Source of the DNA: Allomuricauda sp. M10
GTDB lineage: Bacteria; Bacteroidota; Bacteroidia; Flavobacteriales; Flavobacteriaceae
Assembly: GCF_020782875.1 (NCBI RefSeq)
Contig: NZ_JAJGBN010000003.1
Span: 372,001 to 436,000, forward strand
Length of the DNA: 64,000 nt
Reading direction: 5' to 3'
Shown here: positions 1 through 8,251 of the stretch, in pieces
Numbering within the stretch: the stretch's first letter is position 1
Layout of the letters: the number at the start of each line of letters is the position of its first letter
Notes under the pieces: generated by a model
The model's input: only the letters and a program-made list of their open reading frames with translations
Told to the model about the DNA's origin: nothing
Databases searched by the model: none
Program-made: the position numbers and the translations under genes

Positions 1-2
1 TG

Positions 3-104
3 GAAGGTGAGCAAAGAGGATTGAGTGAGGAATTTGTTTTGAAGATGTTCAAGGCCATTCACCAAGAATCCATCAACCATCAAGAAAAAATCATCAACGC
101 CTAG
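3..104 (+). CDS. C-terminal end of bifunctional DAHP synthase/chorismate mutase (partial)
   Basis: Only the last 33 residues lie in the window; the reading frame is open to the left edge. The tail (GLSEEFVLKMFKAIHQESI, then a short Lys/Ile-rich end) resembles the final helix of AroQ-type chorismate mutases, which in Flavobacteriia are fused behind a DAHP synthase domain for the start of aromatic amino acid synthesis. The fusion itself cannot be seen here. The same gene commonly precedes rsgA in this family, which supports the call. A strong terminator follows 20 bases after the stop. Confidence 0.6.
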   Translation, partial: EGEQRGLSEEFVLKMFKAIHQESINHQEKIINA

Positions 105-125
105 TAAATAGGACTGTTTTTGAGG

Positions 126-180
126 AAACTGTTTGTGTCTCTGGGTAAATATTCCGGGATGCAAACAGTTTTTTTATTTT
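126..180 (+). terminator. Rho-independent terminator after the DAHP synthase/chorismate mutase gene
   Basis: A perfect 10-bp stem (AAACTGTTTG at 126-135 pairs with CAAACAGTTT at 162-171) is followed by a T-rich run to 180. The loop is long (26 nt) and may fold internally. It separates the aromatic gene from the GIN-domain gene. Confidence 0.75.
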
Positions 181-234
181 AAACTGTAACGATCTTGTTC
201 TTCGGTCATCTTTCAGAAGTAAAAACACTCTATC

Positions 235-909
235 ATGAAAAAATTATATGTACTCAGTTTCCTTTTACTTCCCTTTTTGACGTTTGCCCAACGCATCATT
301 GATACAGAGGTGGGGGAGTTCCATGAAATCAAAGTATTTGATCTCATCGAAGTGAACCTGATCCAATCGGATGAAAACCGAATTATGATCAAAGGGCATA
401 ATGTGGATGATATTACCTGGACCAATAAGAAAGGTATCTTGAAACTTCGCATGCAATTGGACAAAAAATTCCAAGGAGAGGACACCATGATCGAAGTCTA
501 TTATACCAATTTGGATGTGATCGACAGTAATGAAGGTGCCCAGATTACCTGTAACGAAATGGTGCAAAAAAGCAAAATTGAACTAAGGGCCCAAGAAGGT
601 GCCCTGATACATATTGGTATGGATGTGGATTATGCCGACATCCGTGCCGTAACGGGTGGTATTGTGAGAGCTTCCGGTTTGGCCAAGAACCAATCCGTAG
701 TGTTGAACACGGGCGGTATTTTTGATGGCCGAGATCTTAGGACCGCCAATACCGATATCAAAATTTCAGCTGGTGGGGAAGCTGATATTTTCGCCTCTGA
801 AGCAGTGGACATCAATGTGCGTGCCGGTGGGGATGTTTATGTGTACGGCAATCCGAAAATGGTACACAAAAAAACCTTTGTAGGGGGTAGGATCTACATC
901 AAGGATTAA
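235..909 (+). CDS. Secreted GIN-domain (DUF2807) head-type protein
   Basis: The product is 224 aa. Residues 1-18 are a signal peptide (MKKLYVLSFLLLPFLTFA, then Q). The rest is a run of short beta strands with repeated Gly-Gly turns (VTGGIVRASG, NTGGIFDG, SAGGEADIF, RAGGDVYVYG), the pattern of the DUF2807 'putative auto-transporter adhesin head GIN' family, which forms a right-handed beta-helix-like sheet. It is likely periplasmic or on the surface; the function of the family is unknown. It is a single-gene unit between two terminators. Confidence 0.75.
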   Translation: MKKLYVLSFLLLPFLTFAQRIIDTEVGEFHEIKVFDLIEVNLIQSDENRIMIKGHNVDDITWTNKKGILKLRMQLDKKFQGEDTMIEVYYTNLDVIDSNEGAQITCNEMVQKSKIELRAQEGALIHIGMDVDYADIRAVTGGIVRASGLAKNQSVVLNTGGIFDGRDLRTANTDIKISAGGEADIFASEAVDINVRAGGDVYVYGNPKMVHKKTFVGGRIYIKD

Positions 910-920
910 AATATAAACAC

Positions 921-965
921 AAAAAAAAGGCCCATCGGATTTATCCTCAGGGCCTTTTTTGTTTT
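921..965. terminator. Bidirectional terminator between convergent genes
   Basis: An A-run plus GGCCC at 923-933 pairs with GGGCC plus a T-run at 950-960. The stem is flanked by A on the left and T on the right, so it can stop transcription from the GIN-domain gene on plus and from the small secreted protein gene on minus. Confidence 0.8.
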
Positions 966-976
966 GTGAGGATTGG

Positions 977-1417
977 TTACTTCCTAAAAATGTAACGGGT
1001 AATAAAAATACCTTGTCCGTCACCTTTACCACCTTCGCTCTCAACACCGCTTACCACAAAAGCCAATTCCCATCCATTGGAAATCATGTCGTTAATCATG
1101 GAAGTGATCATGGCGTCGTTTGCGGCGATGTTCTGGAATCGGATACCACCAATGTTGTAAAAGTTCAACAATTTGGTTTCCTCAAAATTCTTCACACGGA
1201 TTTCGTCCCTGTCCGATTTGTTACGGGTGTTGTCATCCTCGGTCTGTACACTGGTGAACTCCCTATAATCCTTGTCTTCAAGGGCATTGATGATCCTTGA
1301 CCTACCAAGACCGTTGGGAACAATGGATTCCACACTGGTGATTACCTTGTACTGTTGTGCGTTTGCACCGAATGCGGCAGCTAGGGTCAACACTGCGATC
1401 AAAACGATTTTTTTCAT
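977..1417 (-). CDS. Small secreted protein of unknown function
   Basis: The product is 146 aa with a clear signal peptide (MKKIVLIAVLTLAAAFGANA, then QQ). The mature part is hydrophilic and ends in an aromatic/basic tail (ITRYIFRK). It contains NGWELAFVVSGVES, a pattern like the short beta-strand 'W-E-L' proteins related to DUF4177, but I do not recognise a named family with confidence. It is transcribed divergently from rsgA, with a TATCTTTG element upstream of its start. Confidence 0.7.
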   Translation of the reverse strand: MKKIVLIAVLTLAAAFGANAQQYKVITSVESIVPNGLGRSRIINALEDKDYREFTSVQTEDDNTRNKSDRDEIRVKNFEETKLLNFYNIGGIRFQNIAANDAMITSMINDMISNGWELAFVVSGVESEGGKGDGQGIFITRYIFRK

Positions 1418-1450
1418 AATGTATTAGTTAATGATTATTAAAACTGTTAA

Positions 1451-1458
1451 CAAAGATA
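1451..1458 (-). promoter_or_regulatory. TAnnTTTG-type -7 element for the small secreted protein gene
   Basis: CAAAGATA on plus reads TATCTTTG on minus, which matches the Bacteroidota sigma-A -7 consensus TAnnTTTG and lies 34 bases upstream of the start codon. No clear -33 TTG was found at the usual distance. Confidence 0.5.
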
Positions 1459-1511
1459 TACGACGGAAAAGAAGGAATATTGTTTCTTTGTAATGAAAAT
1501 TTGAACAAATT

Positions 1512-2450
1512 GTGAACGGAACTGTTTATAAATCAACGGGTAGCTGGTATACCGTAAAGTCCACGGATGGTGCATTTTACGAGTGCCGGATCAAGGGGAA
1601 GTTCCGTACCCAAAACATAAAAAGTACCAATCCTGTTGCGGTAGGCGACCATGTGGAATTTGAGCTGGAAAATGTTGGGGATGAAACCGTTGGTGTTATT
1701 TCAGAGATTGGGGAGCGTAAAAACTACATTATCCGGAAATCGGTTAAACTGTCCAAACAGACCCATATCATTGCTTCCAATTTAGATCAAGTTTTCTTGT
1801 TGGTCACGTTGAACAATCCCATGACCTTCACCAGTTTTATAGATCGTTTTTTGGTCACTGCCGAAGCGTATGATATTCCTGTAATTCTGCTTTTCAATAA
1901 GATGGATACGTATTCACCAGATGAAAAAGCCGAAGTGGCCTACCTCGTGGATTTATATACACACATTGGTTATCCATGTATCCAGATGGAGGCAAAGACC
2001 GGTAAGAATGTGGACAAGGTTAAGGAGTTGATGACAGGGAAGACCAGCATGTTCGCAGGACATTCGGGAGTAGGGAAATCTACCTTGGTCAATGCCTTGG
2101 AACCGGGATTACATCTCAAGACTGCGGAAATTTCCGAACAACACCTTCAAGGGCAGCATACCACCACCTTTGCCGAGATGTACGACCTCAATTTTGATGC
2201 AAGGATCATTGATACACCTGGCATAAAAGGATTTGGTATCGTGGATATGGAAAAGGATGAAATCGGGGATTATTTTCCGGAGTTCTTCGAGTTGAAATCA
2301 CAATGCAAGTTCAATAATTGCCTGCACTTGGACGAACCTAAATGTGCCGTGAAGGAAGCATTGGAAAACGAGGAAATCGCATGGAGCCGTTATAGGAGTT
2401 ATGTTCAAATGTTGACCGGGGAGGAAGATAATCCATATAGGGAGCGTTAA
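1512..2450 (+). CDS. rsgA: Ribosome biogenesis GTPase RsgA
   Basis: RsgA is a circularly permuted GTPase that helps mature the 30S subunit. The 312-aa product has an N-terminal OB fold, then the G4 motif NKMD (129-132) before the G1 P-loop GHSGVGKS (183-190), the order diagnostic of this family, then a DTPG G3 motif and a C-terminal zinc knot (CKFNNCLHLDEPKC). The chosen start is GTG, because no in-frame ATG gives a complete OB fold. It overlaps dtd by one base and so starts an rsgA-dtd-mazG operon. Confidence 0.95.
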   Translation: MNGTVYKSTGSWYTVKSTDGAFYECRIKGKFRTQNIKSTNPVAVGDHVEFELENVGDETVGVISEIGERKNYIIRKSVKLSKQTHIIASNLDQVFLLVTLNNPMTFTSFIDRFLVTAEAYDIPVILLFNKMDTYSPDEKAEVAYLVDLYTHIGYPCIQMEAKTGKNVDKVKELMTGKTSMFAGHSGVGKSTLVNALEPGLHLKTAEISEQHLQGQHTTTFAEMYDLNFDARIIDTPGIKGFGIVDMEKDEIGDYFPEFFELKSQCKFNNCLHLDEPKCAVKEALENEEIAWSRYRSYVQMLTGEEDNPYRER

Positions 2451-2902
2451 TGAAGACAGTTATACAAAGAGTTTCAAGGGCAAGTGTAACCGTTGATGGC
2501 CAAGTGGTCTCATCCATTGGTCAAGGTTTGTTGGTATTGTTGGGAATAGAGGATGCCGATGGTAAGGAAGATATTGATTGGCTATCCCAAAAAATAGTGA
2601 ACCTTCGAATTTTTAATGATGAGGACGGTGTAATGAACTGCTCAGTGTTGGATGTTTGGGGCGATATTATTGTAGTGAGCCAATTTACCCTCCATGCCCT
2701 CACTAAAAAGGGCAACCGTCCTTCCTACATCAAAGCGTCCAAACCGGATATCGCTATTCCTATGTACAAAAGCTTTGTGCAAAAGATAGAGCAGGATCTG
2801 GGTAAAAAAGTGGGCACCGGAATCTTTGGCGCCGATATGAAAGTAGAATTGTTGAACGATGGTCCGGTAACGATTACCATCGACACTAAAAATAAAGAAT
2901 AA
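2450..2902 (+). CDS. dtd: D-aminoacyl-tRNA deacylase
   Basis: The product is 150 aa, normal for DTD, which removes D-amino acids mischarged on tRNA in the cytoplasm. Visible family features are the N-terminal MKTVIQRVSRASVTVDG, the SQFTL motif near residue 77, and the C-terminal GPVTI motif that forms the other half of the dimer active site. The ATG shares its A with the rsgA stop (TAATG), and its own stop shares one base with the next gene, so the three are translationally coupled. Confidence 0.95.
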   Translation: MKTVIQRVSRASVTVDGQVVSSIGQGLLVLLGIEDADGKEDIDWLSQKIVNLRIFNDEDGVMNCSVLDVWGDIIVVSQFTLHALTKKGNRPSYIKASKPDIAIPMYKSFVQKIEQDLGKKVGTGIFGADMKVELLNDGPVTITIDTKNKE

Positions 2903-3228
2903 TGGACATAGCAAACGCACAAAAAGCTGTTGATGAATGGATCCAAAACCATGGAGTTCGCTATTTTAACGAACTTACCAATATGGCCCAGCTCACCGAG
3001 GAAGTGGGAGAAGTGGCGCGGATTATTGCCAGACGCTATGGGGAGCAAAGTGAAAAGGAATCCGATAAGGCCAAGGACCTTGGTGAGGAGCTGGCCGATG
3101 TGGTTTTTGTGGTCCTATGTTTGGCCAATCAAACTGGTATTGACCTACAAGCCGCTTTCGATAAAAAATTGGATTTGAAGACCAAACGAGATCACGACCG
3201 TCATCAGAATAACAAAAAGCTCAAATAA
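2902..3228 (+). CDS. MazG-like nucleotide pyrophosphohydrolase
   Basis: A small all-helical 108-aa protein with the MazG metal-binding signatures EEVGE (residues 33-37) and EELADV (residues 62-67). Such single-domain enzymes hydrolyse NTPs or modified dNTPs to monophosphates; the substrate is not predictable here. It overlaps dtd by one base. A perfect palindrome follows its stop. The same neighbour order is common in Flavobacteriia. Confidence 0.88.
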   Translation: MDIANAQKAVDEWIQNHGVRYFNELTNMAQLTEEVGEVARIIARRYGEQSEKESDKAKDLGEELADVVFVVLCLANQTGIDLQAAFDKKLDLKTKRDHDRHQNNKKLK

Positions 3229-3231
3229 AGT

Positions 3232-3249
3232 TATCCCCTTAAGGGGATA
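3232..3249. repeat. Perfect 18-bp palindrome between mazG-like gene and aroA
   Basis: TATCCCCTTAAGGGGATA is perfectly self-complementary and starts 3 bases after the mazG-like stop. A T-run lies about 11 bases further on, too far for a textbook terminator. It could be a weak terminator or attenuator, or a dispersed palindromic unit. Confidence 0.6.
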
Positions 3250-3270
3250 GTAGGGCCGTTTTTTCTAGTT

Positions 3271-4527
3271 TTGGAGTTTCATTCAAACCCAAGAAAATTG
3301 AGACTTCAGCTTTCCGCACCATCCAATAAAAATATCCAAAAGGCAATTCAGATAACGGGCTCCAAAAGTGAGACCAACCGTTCTTTGTTGCTTCAAGCCC
3401 TATTCCCGAATATCAAGATCGAGAATGTATCCAATTCAGATGATGGGGAGGTCATGCAAAAAGGATTGTTGATTTCGGAAGGGGAAGTCGATATTCATCA
3501 TGCCGGCACCGCCATGCGTTTTTTAACCGCCTATTTTGCTTCCCAAGCGGGTAAGGAAGTGGTTCTCACCGGTTCTTCCAGAATGCAGGAAAGACCTATT
3601 CAGGTTTTGGTGGAGGCACTTCAAGCCTTGGGTGCCGATATTCAATATGTAAAAAACGAAGGATATCCACCAATAAAGATTTCGGGGAAAAAATTGGAGC
3701 AGTCCAAAGTATCCCTTCCGGCCAACATCAGTAGCCAATACATTTCAGCTTTGTTGCTGATCGCTCCCAGTTTGAAGAATGGTCTGGAATTGGAACTGGT
3801 CGGCAAGATCACTTCGGTTCCCTACATTAAAATGACGTTGGGATTGTTAGGGCAAATTGGGGTTGCCACTTCTTTTGAAGGCAATAAAATTACAGTTCAA
3901 CCCGTAGAAAATATCGAGGAAACCACTTTGGTTGTGGAATCGGATTGGAGTTCTGCCAGCTACTTTTACAGTATAGTGGCCCTTTGTGAAACCGGGACCA
4001 AGGTGCAGTTGTCGTCCTACAAGCAAAACTCCTTGCAGGGTGATAGTGTGCTCTCTAATATTTATCAGGATTTTGGGGTGGAGACCCAATTTGGTGAAAA
4101 CACCATTGTCCTTTCTAAAACAAATGATAACCTACCGAATATCGTCAATTATGACCTTTCCAATGCCCCTGACATTGCCCAAACTATTGCGGTGACCTGT
4201 TTGGGATTGGGGTTGGGTTGTCATTTAACAGGACTTCACACCCTTCCGATCAAAGAAACAGATCGTTTGGCAGCATTGCAGACCGAACTTTCCAAGTTTG
4301 GGGCTAAAGTGGATATCGATGCTGAGAGCCTTATCCTACAACCCTTGTCCACGTTGAATACTGGTGTAGCCATCGATACCTATAACGACCACAGAATGGC
4401 CATGGCATTTGGTCCGTTGGCACTAAAGGTTGATCTTGTGGTCAATGATGCCGGCGTGGTCTCCAAGTCGTATCCGGACTATTGGAACGACCTCAAAACC
4501 CTTGGATTTGGTATCCAAGAAATGTAA
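3271..4527 (+). CDS. aroA: 3-phosphoshikimate 1-carboxyvinyltransferase (EPSP synthase)
   Basis: This is the sixth step of the shikimate pathway, joining phosphoenolpyruvate and shikimate 3-phosphate. The 418-aa product shows the substrate-binding block GSKSETNR near residue 30, GTAMRFLTAYF, SRMQERP, and the C-terminal KETDRLAAL and DHRMAMAF motifs of the inside-out alpha/beta barrels. The start used is TTG at 3271, and no ATG lies before the conserved block, so the true N-terminus is uncertain by a few residues. The gap of 42 bases after the MazG-like gene contains the palindrome. Confidence 0.92.
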   Translation: MEFHSNPRKLRLQLSAPSNKNIQKAIQITGSKSETNRSLLLQALFPNIKIENVSNSDDGEVMQKGLLISEGEVDIHHAGTAMRFLTAYFASQAGKEVVLTGSSRMQERPIQVLVEALQALGADIQYVKNEGYPPIKISGKKLEQSKVSLPANISSQYISALLLIAPSLKNGLELELVGKITSVPYIKMTLGLLGQIGVATSFEGNKITVQPVENIEETTLVVESDWSSASYFYSIVALCETGTKVQLSSYKQNSLQGDSVLSNIYQDFGVETQFGENTIVLSKTNDNLPNIVNYDLSNAPDIAQTIAVTCLGLGLGCHLTGLHTLPIKETDRLAALQTELSKFGAKVDIDAESLILQPLSTLNTGVAIDTYNDHRMAMAFGPLALKVDLVVNDAGVVSKSYPDYWNDLKTLGFGIQEM

Positions 4528-4550
4528 GGGTCATTTAATCACGGTTTTAC

Positions 4551-4582
4551 TTGACATCCCCTATCGCGAGGTTGTATATTTG
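4551..4582 (+). promoter_or_regulatory. Bacteroidota sigma-A promoter of queA
   Basis: TTG at 4551-4553 and TATATTTG at 4575-4582 are separated by 21 bases and match the -33 TTG / -7 TAnnTTTG consensus. The queA start follows 32 bases downstream, leaving a short leader. Confidence 0.75.
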
Positions 4583-4614
4583 CCCCTCTTTTAAAAAATC
4601 CAAATAAAGCATAG

Positions 4615-5664
4615 ATGAAATTATCAAACTTCAATTTTGAATTGCCTAAGGAACTATTGGCCGAATATCCTGCTGAAAACAGGGACGAATCCAAACTAAT
4701 GGTAATCCACAGGGATTCTGGAAAAATTGAGCATAAAATGTTCAAGGACCTTATCGATTATTTTGATGAAGGTGACGTAATGGTCTTGAACAATACCAAG
4801 GTATTTCCAGCGCGTTTGTATGGAAACAAAGAAAAAACAGGGGCACGTATCGAAGTGTTTTTGTTGCGTGAATTGAACCAAGAACAACGTCTATGGGACG
4901 TTTTGGTAGACCCGGCCCGTAAGATCCGTATCGGGAACAAGCTCTATTTTGGCGATGATGAAAGTTTGGTGGCAGAGGTTATCGATAATACCACATCAAG
5001 GGGTAGAACGCTTCGTTTCCTTTATGATGGTTCCTATACCGACTTTAGAAGAAAACTACGGGAACTGGGTGAAACACCACTTCCTAAATACATTAAAAGG
5101 GATGTTACCCCGGATGACGAAGAGCGTTACCAGACCATTTATGCAAAGCATGAAGGTGCCGTGGCTGCCCCAACGGCAGGACTTCACTTTTCCAAGCACT
5201 TGTTGAAGCGTTTGGAAATCAAGGGAATCGATTTTGCGGAGGTGACCTTGCACGTAGGGTTGGGTACTTTCAATCCCGTGGAAGTGGAGGATTTGTCCAA
5301 GCACAAAATGGACAGCGAGGAATTGGTTATTGATGAAAAGGCTACGGAAGTGGTCAACAAGGCCAAGGCCAAGAAAAAGAAAATCTGTGCAGTGGGTACT
5401 ACCGTAATGCGTGGATTGGAAAGTGCTGTTTCTTCGGAACAAACCCTGAATACCTTTGAGGGTTGGACCAACAAGTTCATTTTTCCTCCCTACGATTTTA
5501 GCATTGCCAACTGCATGATCACCAATTTCCACTTACCTAAATCAACTTTGTTGATGATGGTATCTGCCTTTGCTGGTCATGATTTGATCAAAAAAGCATA
5601 CAAACAGGCCATTTTGGAGGGGTATCGTTTTTACTCCTACGGAGATGCCATGTTAATTCTCTGA
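4615..5664 (+). CDS. queA: S-adenosylmethionine:tRNA ribosyltransferase-isomerase
   Basis: QueA transfers the ribosyl moiety of SAM to preQ1-tRNA to form epoxyqueuosine at the wobble base. The 349-aa product has the typical opening ([18 protein letters not shown]), [15 protein letters not shown], and the family signature [10 protein letters not shown] followed by [14 protein letters not shown]. Length and spacing are normal. It has its own promoter and is followed by 230 bases of repeat-bearing DNA before rlmN. Confidence 0.95.
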   Translation: MKLSNFNFELPKELLAEYPAENRDESKLMVIHRDSGKIEHKMFKDLIDYFDEGDVMVLNNTKVFPARLYGNKEKTGARIEVFLLRELNQEQRLWDVLVDPARKIRIGNKLYFGDDESLVAEVIDNTTSRGRTLRFLYDGSYTDFRRKLRELGETPLPKYIKRDVTPDDEERYQTIYAKHEGAVAAPTAGLHFSKHLLKRLEIKGIDFAEVTLHVGLGTFNPVEVEDLSKHKMDSEELVIDEKATEVVNKAKAKKKKICAVGTTVMRGLESAVSSEQTLNTFEGWTNKFIFPPYDFSIANCMITNFHLPKSTLLMMVSAFAGHDLIKKAYKQAILEGYRFYSYGDAMLIL

Positions 5665-5714
5665 AAATAATTTTTGAAAATCAATAATTTGAAATTCATT
5701 TTAGGACAAACATT

Positions 5715-5796
5715 CGTCAACCTGAACTTGTTTCAGGTTCTCATTGAAATGGTTGATTACAGGTTTTGTGAGATTCCGAAATAAATTCGGAATGAT
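5715..5796. repeat. Composite intergenic repeat (copy 1)
   Basis: Two hairpin units occur in order. The first contains CCTGAA (5721-5726) and TTCAGG (5732-5737) around CTTGT. The second contains ATTCCGAA (5773-5780) and TTCGGAAT (5786-5793). The layout GTCA-dyad, spacer, AGATTCC-hairpin-GGAATGA matches the element at 26216-26280, so they are probably two members of one dispersed family. Confidence 0.65.
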
Positions 5797-5843
5797 GGTA
5801 AGGGATTGTTGAACAAAACTGATTTTTAACTTTCATGAAATTT

Positions 5844-5880
5844 AAAATCCCGTTCGGTTAAGGACCAGCGGGATTTTTTC
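5844..5880 (+). terminator. Rho-independent terminator upstream of rlmN
   Basis: AAAATCCCG at 5844-5852 pairs with CGGGATTTT at 5869-5877 and is followed by more T. It lies 180 bases after the queA stop and just before rlmN. Confidence 0.75.
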
Positions 5881-5896
5881 TTGATTATCTTTAAGT

Positions 5897-6937
5897 GTGG
5901 AAACCAAAAAAAAGGACATACGGGCATTGACCAAGGACCAACTCCGCAATTTTTTTGTGGAGCAGGGTGATAAGGCTTTTCGTGGCAACCAAGTCTACGA
6001 ATGGCTGTGGCAAAAGTCTGCCCATTCCTTTGAGTCTATGACCAATGTTTCCAAGGAAACCCGACAAATGCTGGAAGACCATTTTGTGATCAATCACATT
6101 CGGGTGGATCAGATGCAGCGCAGTTCGGATGGTACGATCAAGAATGCGGTTCGTTTGCATGATGGACTGGTGGTGGAATCCGTTTTGATTCCTACTGAAA
6201 CGCGCACAACCGCTTGTGTTTCCAGTCAAGTGGGATGTAGTTTGGATTGTAGGTTCTGTGCAACGGCACGGATGAAACGAATGCGCAACCTCAATGCCGA
6301 TGAGATCTATGATCAGGTGGTGGCCATAGATAATGAAAGCCGATTGTACCACGACCGTCCGTTGAGCAATATCGTTTTTATGGGCATGGGCGAACCTTTG
6401 ATGAACTACAACAATGTGTTGAAGGCCATCGAAATGATCACCTCTCCCGAAGGATTGGGCATGTCGCCCAAAAGAATTACGGTTTCTACTTCAGGGGTAC
6501 CCAAAATGATCAGAAAAATGGCCGATGAGGAAGTGAAGTTTGGATTGGCCGTATCCCTGCATTCCGCCATTGATGAGGTACGGACATCCATTATGCCTTT
6601 TAATGCTAACTTTCCTTTGAAGGATTTACGTGAGGCATTGGAATATTGGTACAGCAAGACCAAAAACCGAATTACCTACGAATATGTGGTTTGGAAGGGC
6701 ATCAATGATACCCAAGAAGCCGTGGATGCCTTGGTCAAGTTTTGCAAATTTGCTCCGTCCAAGGTCAATTTGATCGAATACAACCCAATTGATGACGGAG
6801 AGTTTCAACAAGCATCCGATGCAGCTGTGGCCATGTACCAGAACACTTTGGAAAGAAATGGCATTACCGTCACCGTTAGAAGATCACGTGGCAAGGACAT
6901 TGATGCCGCCTGTGGGCAATTGGCGAATAAACAGTAA
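5897..6937 (+). CDS. rlmN: 23S rRNA (adenine2503-C2)-methyltransferase RlmN
   Basis: A radical SAM enzyme that methylates A2503 of 23S rRNA and A37 of some tRNAs. The 346-aa product has the radical SAM cluster motif CSLDCRFC, the following GEPL-type SAM site (MGMGEPLMNYNN), and a near-terminal catalytic cysteine (DAACGQL). The start is GTG at 5897. A TATCTTTA element ends only three bases before it, so transcription probably begins elsewhere or the mRNA is nearly leaderless. Confidence 0.94.
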   Translation: METKKKDIRALTKDQLRNFFVEQGDKAFRGNQVYEWLWQKSAHSFESMTNVSKETRQMLEDHFVINHIRVDQMQRSSDGTIKNAVRLHDGLVVESVLIPTETRTTACVSSQVGCSLDCRFCATARMKRMRNLNADEIYDQVVAIDNESRLYHDRPLSNIVFMGMGEPLMNYNNVLKAIEMITSPEGLGMSPKRITVSTSGVPKMIRKMADEEVKFGLAVSLHSAIDEVRTSIMPFNANFPLKDLREALEYWYSKTKNRITYEYVVWKGINDTQEAVDALVKFCKFAPSKVNLIEYNPIDDGEFQQASDAAVAMYQNTLERNGITVTVRRSRGKDIDAACGQLANKQ

Positions 6938-7169
6938 TCAATGTACAATGGTCAATTAACAATTATCAATTAACATTTACCCTTCACCCATTGACCCTTT
7001 ACCCTTCATCCTAGAGCCAATTCCTCTAAACCTTTCACCCTTTATCCCAAATAACTTACCCAATCATCGATACTTTTATATCTCTTTCCTAAAACTTAAA
7101 ACTTCCTACTTTATACTGTTTCATTTTCTTTATTTTTAGGCTTTCAAAACCAAACGCCAAACCAGACCG
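6938..7169. other. Low-complexity spacer between rlmN and polyprenyl synthase gene
   Basis: No ORF is convincing here. The left part repeats degenerate AATTAACAATTATCAATTAAC-like units, and the right part repeats CCCTTCACCC/CCCTTTACCC-like units, which looks like slipped-strand or simple-repeat decay. The last 30 bases contain TATTTTTA, a poor -7 candidate for the next gene. Confidence 0.5.
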
Positions 7170-8144
7170 TTGAAAATTGTTTCGCAGATACGGGAACCCA
7201 TTGAACAGGAGATGGAACTTTTTGAGGAGAAATTCCACAAATCCATGCAGTCCAAAGTGGCACTGTTCAATAGGATCACCTACTATATCGTGAATAGGAA
7301 GGGCAAGCAAATGCGCCCCATGTTCGTGTTTCTTACCGCAAAATTGCTCAATGGCGAAGTCAACGAGCGAACCTATACCGGAGCATCCATCATAGAATTG
7401 ATCCATACAGCCAGTTTAGTACATGATGATGTGGTGGACGATAGCGACAAACGTCGTGGATTCTTTTCCATCAATGCCCTCTGGAAAAATAAGATCGCTG
7501 TTTTGGTAGGCGATTTCCTTTTCTCAAAAGGATTGTTGGTTTCGCTAGAAAACAAGGATTACGATTTGCTCCATATCATTTCCAACGCGGTTCGTGATAT
7601 GAGCGAAGGGGAACTGCTCCAAATTGAAAAAGCCAGACTTTTGGACATCACCGAGGATGTTTACTACGATATCATCCGTCAAAAAACGGCAACCTTGATT
7701 GCGGCTTGTTGCAGTATGGGGGCCTGTTCGGTTCGGCCAGATTCCGAAGAAGTGGAAACCTTTAGGAAGTTCGGGGAGCTCTGCGGAATGGCTTTTCAGA
7801 TCAAGGACGACCTTTTTGATTATGGGGCCGAAATGATCGGTAAGCCAACGGGAATCGATATCAAAGAGCAAAAAATGACCCTTCCTTTGATCTATGCCTT
7901 GAACCAAAGCGATTCTGAAAAGAAAAGATGGTTGATCAATTCCATCAAAAACCATAACAAGAACAAAAAGCGGGTTAAGGAAGTCATCGATTACGTTAAG
8001 CAACAAGGAGGCTTGGAATATGCGGTGACCAAAATGTTACAATTTAAGGATGAAGCCTTGGCCATTTTGGACAATTACCCCGATTCCGAATATAAAAGCT
8101 CCCTTACCTTGATGGTCAATTACGTGGTGGATCGTAAAAAATGA
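7170..8144 (+). CDS. All-trans polyprenyl diphosphate synthase
   Basis: The product is 324 aa. It elongates FPP/GGPP with isopentenyl diphosphate to make the menaquinone side chain; chain length cannot be read directly. The first aspartate-rich motif is DDVVD (after LVHD) and the second is DDLFD (after FQIK). The GKQMRP substrate motif lies upstream. The start codon is TTG, giving MKIVSQIREP, typical of flavobacterial homologues. It stands alone, followed by an ECF sigma operon. Confidence 0.93.
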   Translation: MKIVSQIREPIEQEMELFEEKFHKSMQSKVALFNRITYYIVNRKGKQMRPMFVFLTAKLLNGEVNERTYTGASIIELIHTASLVHDDVVDDSDKRRGFFSINALWKNKIAVLVGDFLFSKGLLVSLENKDYDLLHIISNAVRDMSEGELLQIEKARLLDITEDVYYDIIRQKTATLIAACCSMGACSVRPDSEEVETFRKFGELCGMAFQIKDDLFDYGAEMIGKPTGIDIKEQKMTLPLIYALNQSDSEKKRWLINSIKNHNKNKKRVKEVIDYVKQQGGLEYAVTKMLQFKDEALAILDNYPDSEYKSSLTLMVNYVVDRKK

Positions 8145-8170
8145 TTTTTAATCATTAGATAATCAATTTT

Positions 8171-8202
8171 TTGTAAAAAATTTTAATTTTCAGGCAACTT
8201 TG
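8171..8202 (+). promoter_or_regulatory. Candidate promoter of the ECF sigma operon
   Basis: TTG at 8171-8173 and CAACTTTG at 8195-8202 are 21 bases apart, the same spacing as the queA promoter. The GGCAAC core at the -7 side differs from the usual TAnnTTTG, so it may be an autoregulated ECF promoter rather than a sigma-A site. Confidence 0.45.
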
Positions 8203-8251
8203 CCACGCATCTTTCCGTCTATCTAGATAGAAACACTATTGAAACCTGACT

